IMG/VR virus record: IMGVR_UViG_3300023174_000106
Location: 1-64,000 of that record
Length of the DNA: 64,000 bases
DNA from: a virus
Direction: 5' to 3' (one strand)
Positions 34,564 to 43,579 of this stretch are shown piece by piece. The notes below the pieces were generated by a model that did no database searches, was not told the DNA's origin, and saw only the letters and a program-made list of their open reading frames with translations. Both the position numbers and the translations under genes were made by a program. Within the stretch, counting starts at the first letter, position 1; every line of letters starts with the position of its first letter.

Positions 34564-35281
34564 AGAAATATTTAAATTGATGTACGAGTGGATGTGATGT
34601 TTTTTGCCAATATGGATTTCGATTACATTCAACGATCTCACTATTAAATACTTCTTGTTCTCCTTGCAATGCAAATAAAATTGGGAGAATCACATCATGC
34701 GCAAAAATAGCGTAAAAAGTTTTTGCAATACGTGGTAAAAAAGTTGGATCTTGTTCCATCACATACTTATATGATTTCAAAAATGTTTCACAATGAATTA
34801 TTGCGGGAGTTGCTCCCCAACAATCAATATCAATTGCGCCCGGTGTTTCTTGAAGTATTTTTCTTAGTGCCCATGGTAATCCACCGTTTATTCTTGATCC
34901 TAACAATTTGGCACCGTCTGGAAAAGACAATTCGCCACGAACAAGAGTATCAGGATCCATCAACAATAAATAATCAGATTGACAATATTCTATGGCTTGT
35001 TTTACACGATTTAAAAAAGCGTTAGTTGCTACTAATATTTTTTCCTGAAAATGATATTCTAAAAAATTTTCGTGAGTTATTTTAGGAATGAAATACATTG
35101 TATCTTCTACATGATTGATACTAATATGGTTTAATTTAAGTAAATTACTATAATCCGAAGTTTTACTTTCGGTAGTAAGATAAATCTTTGTTGTCGGATA
35201 TATTTCTCTAAAAGATTTTAAAGAATATTCTACCGCACGTACTTCATTATAACATGTAACTAAAACTCCAAACATGGTCAT
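34535..35281 (-). CDS. GT-A-type glycosyltransferase
   Basis: 248 residues. FGVLVTCYNEVRAVEYSLKSF is the GT2-like N-terminal strand and helix, and LLLMDPDTLV is a DxD-type motif. GATPAIIHCETFLKSY and the AHDVILPILF segment complete the fold. Two starts are possible six bases apart (35281 and 35275). Confidence 0.65.
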   Translation of the reverse strand: MTMFGVLVTCYNEVRAVEYSLKSFREIYPTTKIYLTTESKTSDYSNLLKLNHISINHVEDTMYFIPKITHENFLEYHFQEKILVATNAFLNRVKQAIEYCQSDYLLLMDPDTLVRGELSFPDGAKLLGSRINGGLPWALRKILQETPGAIDIDCWGATPAIIHCETFLKSYKYVMEQDPTFLPRIAKTFYAIFAHDVILPILFALQGEQEVFNSEIVECNRNPYWQKTSHPLVHQFKYFYDNNRNSVV

Positions 35282-35320
35282 ATCACGATATTATGAATAA
35301 CGTTTTTAAATGAAGTAGTT

Positions 35321-35911
35321 TCATAGATTGGAAATAATATCCTCAGGAAATAAATTATCAAAATAATAATGATTTTTTTCAAGAGATGGATGTATCCACC
35401 AATCTTCAAATCCAACATTTTCTTCTTTTCTACCATTTTTACCTCTTGGAACTTTTACGTTGGATCCAACCAAATGATATCCCTTAGACAATAGAAATTC
35501 TCGTTGTCTCTTTTTATATTTATCCCCATATATATAAAAATCGTGTTCTATAGTAATTACATTAAAAGTATAATCGTTGTGGGGAAGAATCAAAAGAGCG
35601 TCCAAACTTAATTCATCAATATCTAAAGACAAATAATCAATTGTTTTTGGAAAATTTTCTTGTTCAAAAACATTTTTGTAGTTTATCTTCAATGCGTCTT
35701 GATTGATAAATTTACATGCTCTCGAAACATAACTTTGTGTGTATGATGGGTTAATTTCTACACAAATACCTTTCCATCCAAGAGACTCAAAGAAGTATGT
35801 ATTGTTGGATTTAATTGCACTACAACTTCCAATATCTAAGAAATAACCATTACGTTTTCCGTTTAGAATTTTGTGTACAAATTGATCTTGAAATGCGTCT
35901 GATTTAAACAT
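35321..35911 (-). CDS. FkbM-type SAM methyltransferase
   Basis: 196 residues. FLDIGSCSAIKSNNTYFFE is the SAM-binding loop, KGICVEINP follows, and TIDYLSLDIDELSLDALLIL is the FkbM hallmark (variant D-I-D in place of D-x-E-G). The C-terminus is divergent from the FkbM protein at 32385, so they are not recent copies. It probably O-methylates a sugar. The start has the AAGTTATG context. Confidence 0.8.
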   Translation of the reverse strand: MFKSDAFQDQFVHKILNGKRNGYFLDIGSCSAIKSNNTYFFESLGWKGICVEINPSYTQSYVSRACKFINQDALKINYKNVFEQENFPKTIDYLSLDIDELSLDALLILPHNDYTFNVITIEHDFYIYGDKYKKRQREFLLSKGYHLVGSNVKVPRGKNGRKEENVGFEDWWIHPSLEKNHYYFDNLFPEDIISNL

Positions 35912-35914
35912 AAC

Positions 35915-36877
35915 TTATAAAATTGAAAATAAACTATTGATTCTGTTTATATATGTATGATTTTCTTTTACGTACAACATTGATTTTTTGATAAAATCAT
36001 AATTTTTACGATTTTGCATACCTATACTAAAAAGTTCGGTAGGATCGGAATTGTATAAACAATTTCCTTCCATTTCATTGTATATTTCTTGAGAATTAGT
36101 TAATCCAATATGTCCATAACTGACGTTTTTGAATATTCTGCACGTAATTATGCCGGTCTTAACGTGTTCCGGTCCACGAATATCGATACCCAACAATGAT
36201 TTTTGAACAAGTTCTTTTACTTTGTCGTCTGATATTGGATTTTTCCATGGATCGTTGTGATAGAACGTAATGTTATTGTGTTTACATTGTTGTATAAATG
36301 GAAACCAATTACTCATATTTTCACATACGCCTGAATTTGAAAGACTTCCGCAGAAATAAATTGCGTTTTCTCTAGGGAGATAAACATCATCAAGATTAAA
36401 TTCTTGTGGTAATAGATTTGTTGCCCAACTCAAATAAAATTTGTCAAAATCATCAATGGTATAATCAACATAATCGTTTTTGATACGTACTTTGTCGTTG
36501 GTTTTTGGAATAAAATAACATGATGGTCCAACTTTTTGAGTTGTATTTTTGTCAACTGAATATTCATGAATGTGATCTTTGTGATTTTTTGCTACACATC
36601 TAACATCAATATATCGTTTAACACCTGCATCTAAATACTTCTTTGGAGACGGACAATACATCACAAAGTATGTACTTGTATTATTTAGAGGAATGTTCTG
36701 ATCAGCAAATCCTTCAGTGATAAAAATACAATTGGAATAGTCAAAATCTTTGGGATAATCTTTGTCATGAAACCAATGTACTTCGTGACCCATATGAGAC
36801 GCTGCTTTGTAGTATGAAGAATGAACATACGAATGAGTATGTGAATAAAGAGGATGACCCCAAATAACTATTTTCAT
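35915..36877 (-). CDS. GT-B-like glycosyltransferase, donor unknown
   Basis: 320 residues. MKIVIWGHPLYSHTHSYVHSSYYKAASHMG resembles the first Rossmann half of GT-B enzymes (only the first ten residues, IVIWGHPLYS, are diagnostic). YFCGSLSNSG begins the second half, and YGHIGLTNSQEIYNEM could be donor contact. It is AT-rich and overlaps the GT6 gene by ATGA. Assignment is by layout and neighbours. Confidence 0.55.
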   Translation of the reverse strand: MKIVIWGHPLYSHTHSYVHSSYYKAASHMGHEVHWFHDKDYPKDFDYSNCIFITEGFADQNIPLNNTSTYFVMYCPSPKKYLDAGVKRYIDVRCVAKNHKDHIHEYSVDKNTTQKVGPSCYFIPKTNDKVRIKNDYVDYTIDDFDKFYLSWATNLLPQEFNLDDVYLPRENAIYFCGSLSNSGVCENMSNWFPFIQQCKHNNITFYHNDPWKNPISDDKVKELVQKSLLGIDIRGPEHVKTGIITCRIFKNVSYGHIGLTNSQEIYNEMEGNCLYNSDPTELFSIGMQNRKNYDFIKKSMLYVKENHTYINRINSLFSIL

Positions 36878-37584
36878 GTGAGTGACGCTCCTTTAAATCG
36901 TGGATATTCCACCATATTTTTATCTTTATGAACCATTAGTTTGTTAACAGGCAAATCCCAATGTTCTGGATATGACATACTAGGACTTAAAATAGCCGTA
37001 TCGGTTCGATGATCAACTATAAATTTGTTTAGGTGAGATTCATCATGCCATACTGCAATGATATTGTTTTGAAGATCCGTACTGATGTTATTCTTCATTA
37101 AATTGACCATATATTCGATGTGACTTCCTTTTGCACCCCATACACATCCTTGAACGTATACACAATTATGTTTTTCTGGAATATATGCGGTTGAATTAAC
37201 ATTAGTCTCGACTGGCCAGAACTTTTGATTTAAAACCACAGACGGATGACAAACCGCAAAATACTTCTTTTGTCCAACATCAAAATTACTCAATGTATCT
37301 ACAAATTCCATATCACTATCAATATAGAAAATATAATCATATTGAGACAACTCTTTTAAACATTCGGATATAAATTCAAATCGTTTGAGAGTAATATATG
37401 GCCATGGTTCATGATTGATCTTGTACCACTTTATAGAATCATCAAACCAGTTTAATTTTCCATCAGTAAAGAAGTAAAAGTCTTTTTGAACATGTGGAAT
37501 AAAATATTTTTGGATAGAAGTCCACAATGGGTGTAGAAACGTTTTATATTTGTTTGTAGCCAACGTAATAACGGCAATTTTCAT
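36874..37584 (-). CDS. GT6-family glycosyltransferase (ABO/alpha-Gal transferase type)
   Basis: 236 residues. Diagnostic GT6 segments are all present: WPYITLKRFEF (61-71), DYIFYIDSDMEF with the D-x-D metal motif (D89, D91), CHPSVVL, YVQGCVWGAKG, and WHDESHLNKF (179-188) near the catalytic region. GT6 enzymes add alpha-1,3 Gal or GalNAc with retention. They are best known from vertebrates, with scattered bacterial members and at least one reported cyanophage member. As in bacterial GT6 proteins, there is no membrane anchor, so this is only the catalytic domain. The acceptor may be the fucosylated glycan built by the nearby GT11 enzyme. Confidence 0.88.
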   Translation of the reverse strand: MKIAVITLATNKYKTFLHPLWTSIQKYFIPHVQKDFYFFTDGKLNWFDDSIKWYKINHEPWPYITLKRFEFISECLKELSQYDYIFYIDSDMEFVDTLSNFDVGQKKYFAVCHPSVVLNQKFWPVETNVNSTAYIPEKHNCVYVQGCVWGAKGSHIEYMVNLMKNNISTDLQNNIIAVWHDESHLNKFIVDHRTDTAILSPSMSYPEHWDLPVNKLMVHKDKNMVEYPRFKGASLT

Positions 37585-37587
37585 AAC

Positions 37588-38418
37588 TTAATAATTGGTC
37601 AGATACTTGACATCTGTATAATAGGTATTTAACTGATCTTGATTCATATCACTCAGTTGTTTATATAAATCGTTGTTAGATTTAAAGTATGGGTTTTTGT
37701 CGCTGGAATCAGATCCACGACAATGTTCAACATGATATACAAATCCTTTATCAAGATGGGTAACCATAGTATCAAATTTTATGAATCGTTCATATCGTTC
37801 ACGATCTTCTGGACCATATGAGATAAAATGTTCATTTTCCCAACCATACTTTTTATATGTGGAAGTATTAAAGAACTGACAGTGACCGTATTCCGCAATA
37901 CAATCCGAATAATCGTGAGAGGTAAGTTCCACAAGTGACCCTTGGTTTAATAACTTTTCTCTACCAGATGTGTTAACTTTCTTTTGAAACTTGCCTATTG
38001 CAAATGGATAAACTAAATCATGATTTTGTCGGATGATCTTTTTGTACGCTTGTAGATATGATTCTATTGGAAGAATTACATCTGCATCATAATTAACTGT
38101 TATTGTTGTGTTTGATAACGATAACATTCGGTTTAAGTATCTTGTTCTATGAAACGAGTTATCTGGTACGTTTTGATGAATGTATGTTACGTCATCTTTG
38201 ATTACCGATGGTATAACCGCTTCTTTTGAACATTCATATACGATGATATTTGTTTCAAAATTACGACGTAAATATTCATATACAATAGTGAAGTTTTTCT
38301 TTCGGTCTTCACTTTCAATACAAACGGGTATAATAAATGTACAATCTTGTAATGGAATTAAACCATCTGTGATTGTTTTCGCTTTTTGTATTGTTTGAAT
38401 TTCTTTCGGAATTTTCAT
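37588..38418 (-). CDS. GT-A glycosyltransferase, galactosyltransferase-like C-terminus
   Basis: 276 residues from ATG 38418, which gives a clean ATGA overlap with the upstream gene; a longer frame to 38481 would run into it. CTFIIPVCIESEDRKKNF begins a GT2-like fold. VNYDADVILP is the metal motif. SYGPEDRERYERF, then VYHVEH, match the C-terminal domain of N-acetylgalactosaminyl/galactosyltransferase-like proteins. Confidence 0.75.
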   Translation of the reverse strand: MKIPKEIQTIQKAKTITDGLIPLQDCTFIIPVCIESEDRKKNFTIVYEYLRRNFETNIIVYECSKEAVIPSVIKDDVTYIHQNVPDNSFHRTRYLNRMLSLSNTTITVNYDADVILPIESYLQAYKKIIRQNHDLVYPFAIGKFQKKVNTSGREKLLNQGSLVELTSHDYSDCIAEYGHCQFFNTSTYKKYGWENEHFISYGPEDRERYERFIKFDTMVTHLDKGFVYHVEHCRGSDSSDKNPYFKSNNDLYKQLSDMNQDQLNTYYTDVKYLTNY

Positions 38419-39230
38419 ATTACAATCCAACCGGGAACATATAAATCTTTTGTGTTTAACGGAACATTTGGACCAAACCATCGTGATGGAGCAATAACTT
38501 TTTTATTTGTATTTACATTTAACCACGCACCCCACCAACTAAATGTACTGTTAGCAATAATATTATGATTACATAGTGTCATAAGACACATATCAACAAA
38601 CTGATTGTGAGATTCTGATATAAAAAAGTTATCACTTCCTACAAATGTAGACTTTGCCCATTCAATATCATCAGATACAACAATGAAATTGTACGATTTA
38701 TCCGTGAAATGACTTAATGCATTTGTATAATAGTTTAAATCACATGTGCCGTGATGTTTATATTTTAAATAATCGCCTCGACGAACATGGATTGCAACCG
38801 TTTCATATTCTTGTTTATCCTTGAGATATGACTTTGCAGTATTAATGATTTCTGGTCTAAACGTGAATTCTGAACGTACCGATGATTCAATGTGTTTAAA
38901 ATACTTTTCCGTTTGAAAGTATCCATTTAAATGTACATTATCTCCCGTGTTAAAAAATTTGGGAATAAAATGATAGTTAGAATATTCTTCATTGATAATA
39001 TTATAATTTTCATCACAATGTAAGGCCGACAATTGAAATGGCTTTGTTAAAACCAATGTATTTTTATTGATTTCTTCGTCGTCTGTAAAATTATTCCATG
39101 AAATTTTATTACCATTATAGTAGTTAATTCCATATAAACAGTTTTGTTTAGTTGCAATACCCATTAATGATGCGTATTGAAACATTTGATTACCAAACCG
39201 TCCATTCGTTCCAATAGTTATTGTGATCAT
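38415..39230 (-). CDS. Alpha-1,2-fucosyltransferase (GT11)
   Basis: 271 residues. The N-terminal NGRFGNQMFQYA (9-20) and the GDP-fucose-binding HVRRGDY (148-154) are signature motifs of GT11. FSWWGAWLN near residue 230 is the third conserved block. It transfers fucose from GDP-fucose in alpha-1,2 linkage, often to galactose. No GDP-fucose synthesis genes are seen here, so the host would supply the donor. Confidence 0.9.
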   Translation of the reverse strand: MITITIGTNGRFGNQMFQYASLMGIATKQNCLYGINYYNGNKISWNNFTDDEEINKNTLVLTKPFQLSALHCDENYNIINEEYSNYHFIPKFFNTGDNVHLNGYFQTEKYFKHIESSVRSEFTFRPEIINTAKSYLKDKQEYETVAIHVRRGDYLKYKHHGTCDLNYYTNALSHFTDKSYNFIVVSDDIEWAKSTFVGSDNFFISESHNQFVDMCLMTLCNHNIIANSTFSWWGAWLNVNTNKKVIAPSRWFGPNVPLNTKDLYVPGWIVI

Positions 39231-39880
39231 GTTGCTCTATAATTGTCTTCTGTTGAGAATTCATTATTATATCGTTTATTATCTTCTCTCTGTTTTTTAA
39301 TTGTTTTATTATGAAACAATGACAACTCTTCTATCGCCGGAATACGAGTAAATTCTTTAAATCCTACAATTGTTTCATGTAATTTACGATCCCACTTAAT
39401 ATTAGGTAAGTTTTTGTAAATACGTGATTGATAGTCTGGCCAATTAATACGACCATTGTCATCAACTCGCCATCCGTAATTTCTAACATCTTCTTGAGTA
39501 ACTCCATAAAATGCATTAACTCTAGGAACCCAAAACATTTCACATGATGGATTTGATTTTAATAATGTGTATAAGTTTACTAACAATATTTCATTAGGAA
39601 GTTCATCTGCATCTATTTGAAATACATATTCACCATCACATTGTCGTGTTCCATAAGTTTTGTGTGCACCATAATCTTTATTGAGATGGTGTGCAACCAA
39701 TTTAACACCAACTACTGATTGATATTCATGTAATACTTCTAAAGTAATTGGATCGGTAGAATAATCATCTAATACTACAATTTGATTTCCGTCTGAGTAC
39801 TTTAATAATAGAGATAAAAGGGTGCGCAATTGTGCACCCTCATTATGACATGTAACTAAATAAGATATAAATGGTATCAT
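39227..39880 (-). CDS. GT2-family glycosyltransferase
   Basis: 217 residues. FISYLVTCHNEGAQLRTLL, IVVLDDYSTDP and VFQIDADELPNE are the classical GT2 motifs (donor loop, first Asp, DxD). The C-terminal part has WDRKLHETIVG, typical of LPS-core-type GT2 enzymes. ATGA overlaps on both sides. Confidence 0.85.
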   Translation of the reverse strand: MIPFISYLVTCHNEGAQLRTLLSLLLKYSDGNQIVVLDDYSTDPITLEVLHEYQSVVGVKLVAHHLNKDYGAHKTYGTRQCDGEYVFQIDADELPNEILLVNLYTLLKSNPSCEMFWVPRVNAFYGVTQEDVRNYGWRVDDNGRINWPDYQSRIYKNLPNIKWDRKLHETIVGFKEFTRIPAIEELSLFHNKTIKKQREDNKRYNNEFSTEDNYRAT

Positions 39881-41196
39881 ACCGATATCTTAGAAACTGG
39901 TGGAAGTGATGGAAGTTTTAATTGTGGAATCACAATTTTTTGTTCAATTGCAAATTGAGGAACGTATTTGTCAAGAATTCCATGTAGTACTTTATCCATA
40001 GATTGTGTAGAAAAAGATTCAGCATTTCGTTTAGCAAGTTCCAATGCGTTTGTTTTCGTTTTGTGATTCAGACTAAAATAAATCTGTTTCATACGTTCTT
40101 CTGCCAAACTATATGATACTGTAAACCATGCTGATTCTTTGATTAACCATTGATTTACAGATGCCGGATTGATTGTATCAACTTTACCCGGCAATAAACA
40201 TTCTTTATTGGAATTCAAGAAATCCAAATGTCCACTCCAATCAGATGCAAGAATTGGTTTACCACTGAGCGAGGCTAACAACAGAGGATGCCCAAATCCT
40301 TCACCGTGTGTAAAATTTATATGACACTTCACTTTTTCATGATTGAAAAGTGCATTCATTTCAGTGTCAGTAAGTTCTCCATGAATCAAATATATGTTAG
40401 GCTTATCACCTTTAATTTGTGATTCAATTGATTTGATTTTATTTAATATTTCATTTTTATCTATCTTGGAATAATTAACACCACTTGTTTTTAAGATCAA
40501 ACATGGTTTTTGAATACGATCTTTAAATACATTAATAAAGGTTTTAATCAAGTTGCCAATATCTTTGCGGTCATGATATGGATTTGAATGTGTCCATTGA
40601 CCAACAAACAAAAATGCAAATGACTCTGGAATTGTTGACATAATTTGTTCAACCGATTGAACCTTTTCATTCGTAATTTTATATAGATCGGTATTGGCTC
40701 CCCAGAAACACACTTCCATGGGTTTTAGGTTACGTAGTTGTTCTTTACGTCCACTTCCGTCTTTATATTCCTTAGTATAGTCTGCATCATCAAATACCTT
40801 CTTGGAATGACGAGATGTAACAATGTTCATGTCCATTTTGTTTAGACCTTCAATCCATTCTCCTGCAGCTGCCGTGGTTTCAATTCCAGCCGTCATTCCA
40901 ATATTGTACTTGCCAATAGGTTTAAACTCATTTGGAATTGATATTTGAATAAACAGATCTGGTTGACGGTTAATAGGTTCTTTCAACATCTTATCAAATA
41001 ACGCAAGGTTGAGTGGATCGTTATAATCCAAATCATCTTGAAAACGTTTCACGGGATTTGCACCCCACTTGGTGTTTGCAATTCTTAAATCGTACTTATC
41101 GTAACGAAGAATACTTTTAGCAACATCTTTTGCCCAGTCACCGTAGCCACTTCGACTAAAGACTGGTCCTTGTATAACACATAACGGTTTACTCAT
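39877..41196 (-). CDS. GT4-type glycosyltransferase
   Basis: 439 residues from ATG 41196. An ATG four codons upstream would overlap dut, so the later start is preferred. The GT-B fold has VIQGPVFSRSGYGDWAKDV at the acceptor side, and FTHGEGFGHPLLLASLSGKP, the glycine-rich/E-x7 donor motif near residue 330. The C-terminal tail is Pro-rich (LKLPSLPPVSK). It sits next to dut in the minus-strand block. Confidence 0.8.
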   Translation of the reverse strand: MSKPLCVIQGPVFSRSGYGDWAKDVAKSILRYDKYDLRIANTKWGANPVKRFQDDLDYNDPLNLALFDKMLKEPINRQPDLFIQISIPNEFKPIGKYNIGMTAGIETTAAAGEWIEGLNKMDMNIVTSRHSKKVFDDADYTKEYKDGSGRKEQLRNLKPMEVCFWGANTDLYKITNEKVQSVEQIMSTIPESFAFLFVGQWTHSNPYHDRKDIGNLIKTFINVFKDRIQKPCLILKTSGVNYSKIDKNEILNKIKSIESQIKGDKPNIYLIHGELTDTEMNALFNHEKVKCHINFTHGEGFGHPLLLASLSGKPILASDWSGHLDFLNSNKECLLPGKVDTINPASVNQWLIKESAWFTVSYSLAEERMKQIYFSLNHKTKTNALELAKRNAESFSTQSMDKVLHGILDKYVPQFAIEQKIVIPQLKLPSLPPVSKISV

Positions 41197-41197
41197 A

Positions 41198-41773
41198 TTA
41201 ATTTCCAAAAAGTTTGTTGTCTCTTTCTTTAATCACTTCACTATATTTTTTAATGTTAGTATCAAAATTTGCTTCTTTTATTTTAAGCAAATCTTCAATA
41301 GTTTTTCCTGATGTAGTTGGTGTTGTAGTTGACTTGTTTATGTCAGTACTTCCAAATCCACCAACACCACGTTGAGTCGAATTCAAATCATCAACCTCGA
41401 TAAAACCTCCTACTGCGGTGCCACATCCTTCTATAATAATTTGAGCAATAGCGGTTTCTTTATCATCCTTAATAATTGGTAATTTAACGGGTTTATCACC
41501 TAGATTGATAAGGGCAACTAGTATTTCTCCACGATAGTCACTATCAATAACTCCTGCGAGAACGTCAATACCATATTTCACAGCAAGTCCACTACGAGGT
41601 GCGACTCGACCATAAAAACCTTCTGGAATAGCCAATGCAATATCGGTCTTAAAAGCCTTACGTTCACCCGGCTTTAGTTCGTATGATTCTGTAGTGTACA
41701 AATCATAACCAGCAGCACCAACGCTTCCTTTGTTAGGAATAACCGCTTTATCAGATAGTTTTTTTATATTCAT
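41198..41773 (-). CDS. dut: dUTP diphosphatase
   Basis: Hydrolyses dUTP to dUMP and keeps uracil out of phage DNA. All five trimeric dUTPase motifs are present: AGYDLY (21-26), PRSGLA (59-64), GVIDSDYRGE (74-83, with the catalytic Asp), the motif 4 region near residue 108, and QRGVGGFGS (134-142). The last 45 residues are an extra Thr-rich then charged helical tail not needed for the fold. It is unusual in being inserted among glycosyltransferase genes. ATGA overlaps the next gene. Confidence 0.93.
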   Translation of the reverse strand: MNIKKLSDKAVIPNKGSVGAAGYDLYTTESYELKPGERKAFKTDIALAIPEGFYGRVAPRSGLAVKYGIDVLAGVIDSDYRGEILVALINLGDKPVKLPIIKDDKETAIAQIIIEGCGTAVGGFIEVDDLNSTQRGVGGFGSTDINKSTTTPTTSGKTIEDLLKIKEANFDTNIKKYSEVIKERDNKLFGN

Positions 41774-42741
41774 TCTATTTCCTTTTTTACTTTTTCAATA
41801 TCTATTTTTCCAAAATTAACTCCCATACAATTATCAGGTTGTGAGTGTCCAACGTATTCTTTAGTGGTATGAATACTAAATGGATTACATGGAATAAAGT
41901 TTTGTAATGTATAGTCCATTGCTTTAATCAATTCATTACACATATGTTTTGAATTTAATCCACCTTCGTTCATGGCCCATTTACGACCTTCTTCACCACG
42001 TCGTATACGTTCTTCATTTGGGATTAGATACCAATACATCATTGCTTCAGCGATATCACGACAATCTACCATGTCGTCAAAAATATATGGAGTTTGATTA
42101 CTTCCATGAGTATCCAATACCTTTGGCCAAATTGGCTTTGCCCAAACACCATGCTTCTTATACTTTCCAATGTTATTGGTAGCAAATTCCTTAGTAAATT
42201 CTACTGGGTTTCCATCATCATCCATTTGACCGATTTGATCTTGAAGTCCACCTGTTACATTAACAATTACAGGTGTTCCCGCCATAATTGATTCTGCAAT
42301 ACTCAGACCAAATCCCTCATTACTTGAAACATTAATTGTAACATCTGCCATATTGTACATTAAGTTCATGTCATTTGAACTAATTTTTTGGTTTGAAAAA
42401 TAAACATCATAATCGTAACAAAGTGATTCTTTAACCGCTGGAAGATCTGTACCATGTCCAGCTTGACCAATAACTTCTGTATGAAGAACCAAACAAACTT
42501 TTTTAGACTCTTCTTTTGGAAGACTATCGCAGAATATACGATATGCCAAAATTACATTTGATACTTGTTTGCGTTTGACATTACGACTATTAAAAAATAT
42601 AATGTAGTTATATTCATTACCCTTAAAGAATTTCTTTACACCTTCTGAAAAGATTTTATCTGTTTTTTCAATGGGTTTGAATACCTGACTATTAATTCCA
42701 TGAGGTACATAATGTAAAAGTGTTTTTCCTTTAACTGACAT
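41770..42741 (-). CDS. C-terminal (donor-binding) half of a split GT4 glycosyltransferase
   Basis: 323 residues. It begins with LLHYVPHGINSQVFKPI, the usual interdomain junction of GT4 proteins. It continues through the second Rossmann domain: IIFFNSRNVKRKQ, and SSNEGFGLSIAESIMAGTPV with the E-x7-E motif. The first Rossmann domain is the separate gene just upstream (42743). A Shine-Dalgarno (AAAGGAG) lies about nine bases before this ATG, so it is translated on its own. Probably the two halves assemble. Confidence 0.82.
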   Translation of the reverse strand: MSVKGKTLLHYVPHGINSQVFKPIEKTDKIFSEGVKKFFKGNEYNYIIFFNSRNVKRKQVSNVILAYRIFCDSLPKEESKKVCLVLHTEVIGQAGHGTDLPAVKESLCYDYDVYFSNQKISSNDMNLMYNMADVTINVSSNEGFGLSIAESIMAGTPVIVNVTGGLQDQIGQMDDDGNPVEFTKEFATNNIGKYKKHGVWAKPIWPKVLDTHGSNQTPYIFDDMVDCRDIAEAMMYWYLIPNEERIRRGEEGRKWAMNEGGLNSKHMCNELIKAMDYTLQNFIPCNPFSIHTTKEYVGHSQPDNCMGVNFGKIDIEKVKKEIE

Positions 42742-42742
42742 A

Positions 42743-43294
42743 TTAAGCGTTCTCCTTTATGATATTACCGTTGTTATCTAGATCACCATAAATTGTGGTA
42801 CAATTGTTTGGTCCTAATACCCACTTGTTAATATTGTATGTTTGTTTGCTAATGCTAAATAATGTATCACAACTTTCATAAAATGGTTTATTCCACATAG
42901 GATATGGTAGATCATCCCAGATGTTTAAATATGTAAGAGGAATCTTCTTTCTAATTTCACGTTCAATCGCATACAACCATGTCCAATAACGTGGATCGGT
43001 AAAATGCATTATTGCATCGGGATTTTCACGTGCCATAACAGCGTATAGAAAATCTTCATTACCATAACCGGCTACTGGATACAAAACAAGAGATGCATCT
43101 TTGACGTTTGTACTTTTTTGCATTTCCTCACTTGCGTTAATTGATTTACCTTGATCCGGGTGATTTACTGCCCCTGCGATTTGTACCCAATCATAATGGT
43201 GAATAGTTCCCATGATCAATTCACGACTCATAGTAGATACACCACTATGCATACGCATATCATCGCTCAATAATAAAATTTTCTTTTTTGCCAT
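42743..43294 (-). CDS. N-terminal half of a split GT4 glycosyltransferase
   Basis: 183 residues. ILLLSDDMRMHSGVSTMSREL is the acceptor-domain start of a GT4 enzyme, followed by PDAIMHFTDPRYW and YLNIWDDLPYP. It ends after GPNNCTTIYGDLDN where the second domain should begin. One base separates its stop from the ATG of the C-terminal half, which is in another frame. The start has the AAAAGTTATG context. Confidence 0.75.
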   Translation of the reverse strand: MAKKKILLLSDDMRMHSGVSTMSRELIMGTIHHYDWVQIAGAVNHPDQGKSINASEEMQKSTNVKDASLVLYPVAGYGNEDFLYAVMARENPDAIMHFTDPRYWTWLYAIEREIRKKIPLTYLNIWDDLPYPMWNKPFYESCDTLFSISKQTYNINKWVLGPNNCTTIYGDLDNNGNIIKENA

Positions 43295-43308
43295 AACTTT
43301 TAATAAAT

Positions 43309-43536
43309 TTAATCGGTTGTACGTTTTATACTTGGTAGTATCGTTTTTTGACTTTCTTGTGATAACGAAGAAATGTTATAGTTATATACTGTGTTTCTAA
43401 AAGAATCATCTTGAAGATACAAATATAACGAACGATTTACCAACTCTTGAAAATTAAATTTTTGGTTTATATTTAATTCTTTAAATTTAATGTAAGCGTC
43501 ATTATCAACTTTAACGCTAGTTAGTACTTTTGACAT
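43309..43536 (-). CDS. Small ribbon-helix-helix-type DNA-binding protein
   Basis: 75 residues from ATG 43536; longer frames upstream run through the palindrome and the neighbouring gene and are rejected. LTSVKVDNDAYIKFKEL gives a short strand and helix and FNFQELVNRSLYLYLQ a second helix, the pattern of Arc/MetJ-type regulators. A 28-bp palindrome ends one base before the start codon, an arrangement fitting autoregulation. Confidence 0.6.
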   Translation of the reverse strand: MSKVLTSVKVDNDAYIKFKELNINQKFNFQELVNRSLYLYLQDDSFRNTVYNYNISSLSQESQKTILPSIKRTTD

Positions 43537-43537
43537 A

Positions 43538-43565
43538 GTTTTGTATATACGTATATATACAAAAC
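43538..43565. promoter_or_regulatory. 28-bp palindrome next to the ribbon-helix-helix gene, candidate operator
   Basis: Arms GTTTTGTATATA (43538-43549) and TATATACAAAAC (43554-43565) around CGTA. It lies between the nuclease stop codon and the regulator's ATG. There is no U-run on either side, so a terminator is unlikely. Confidence 0.6.
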
Positions 43566-43579
43566 AAAAAACTTTATTT

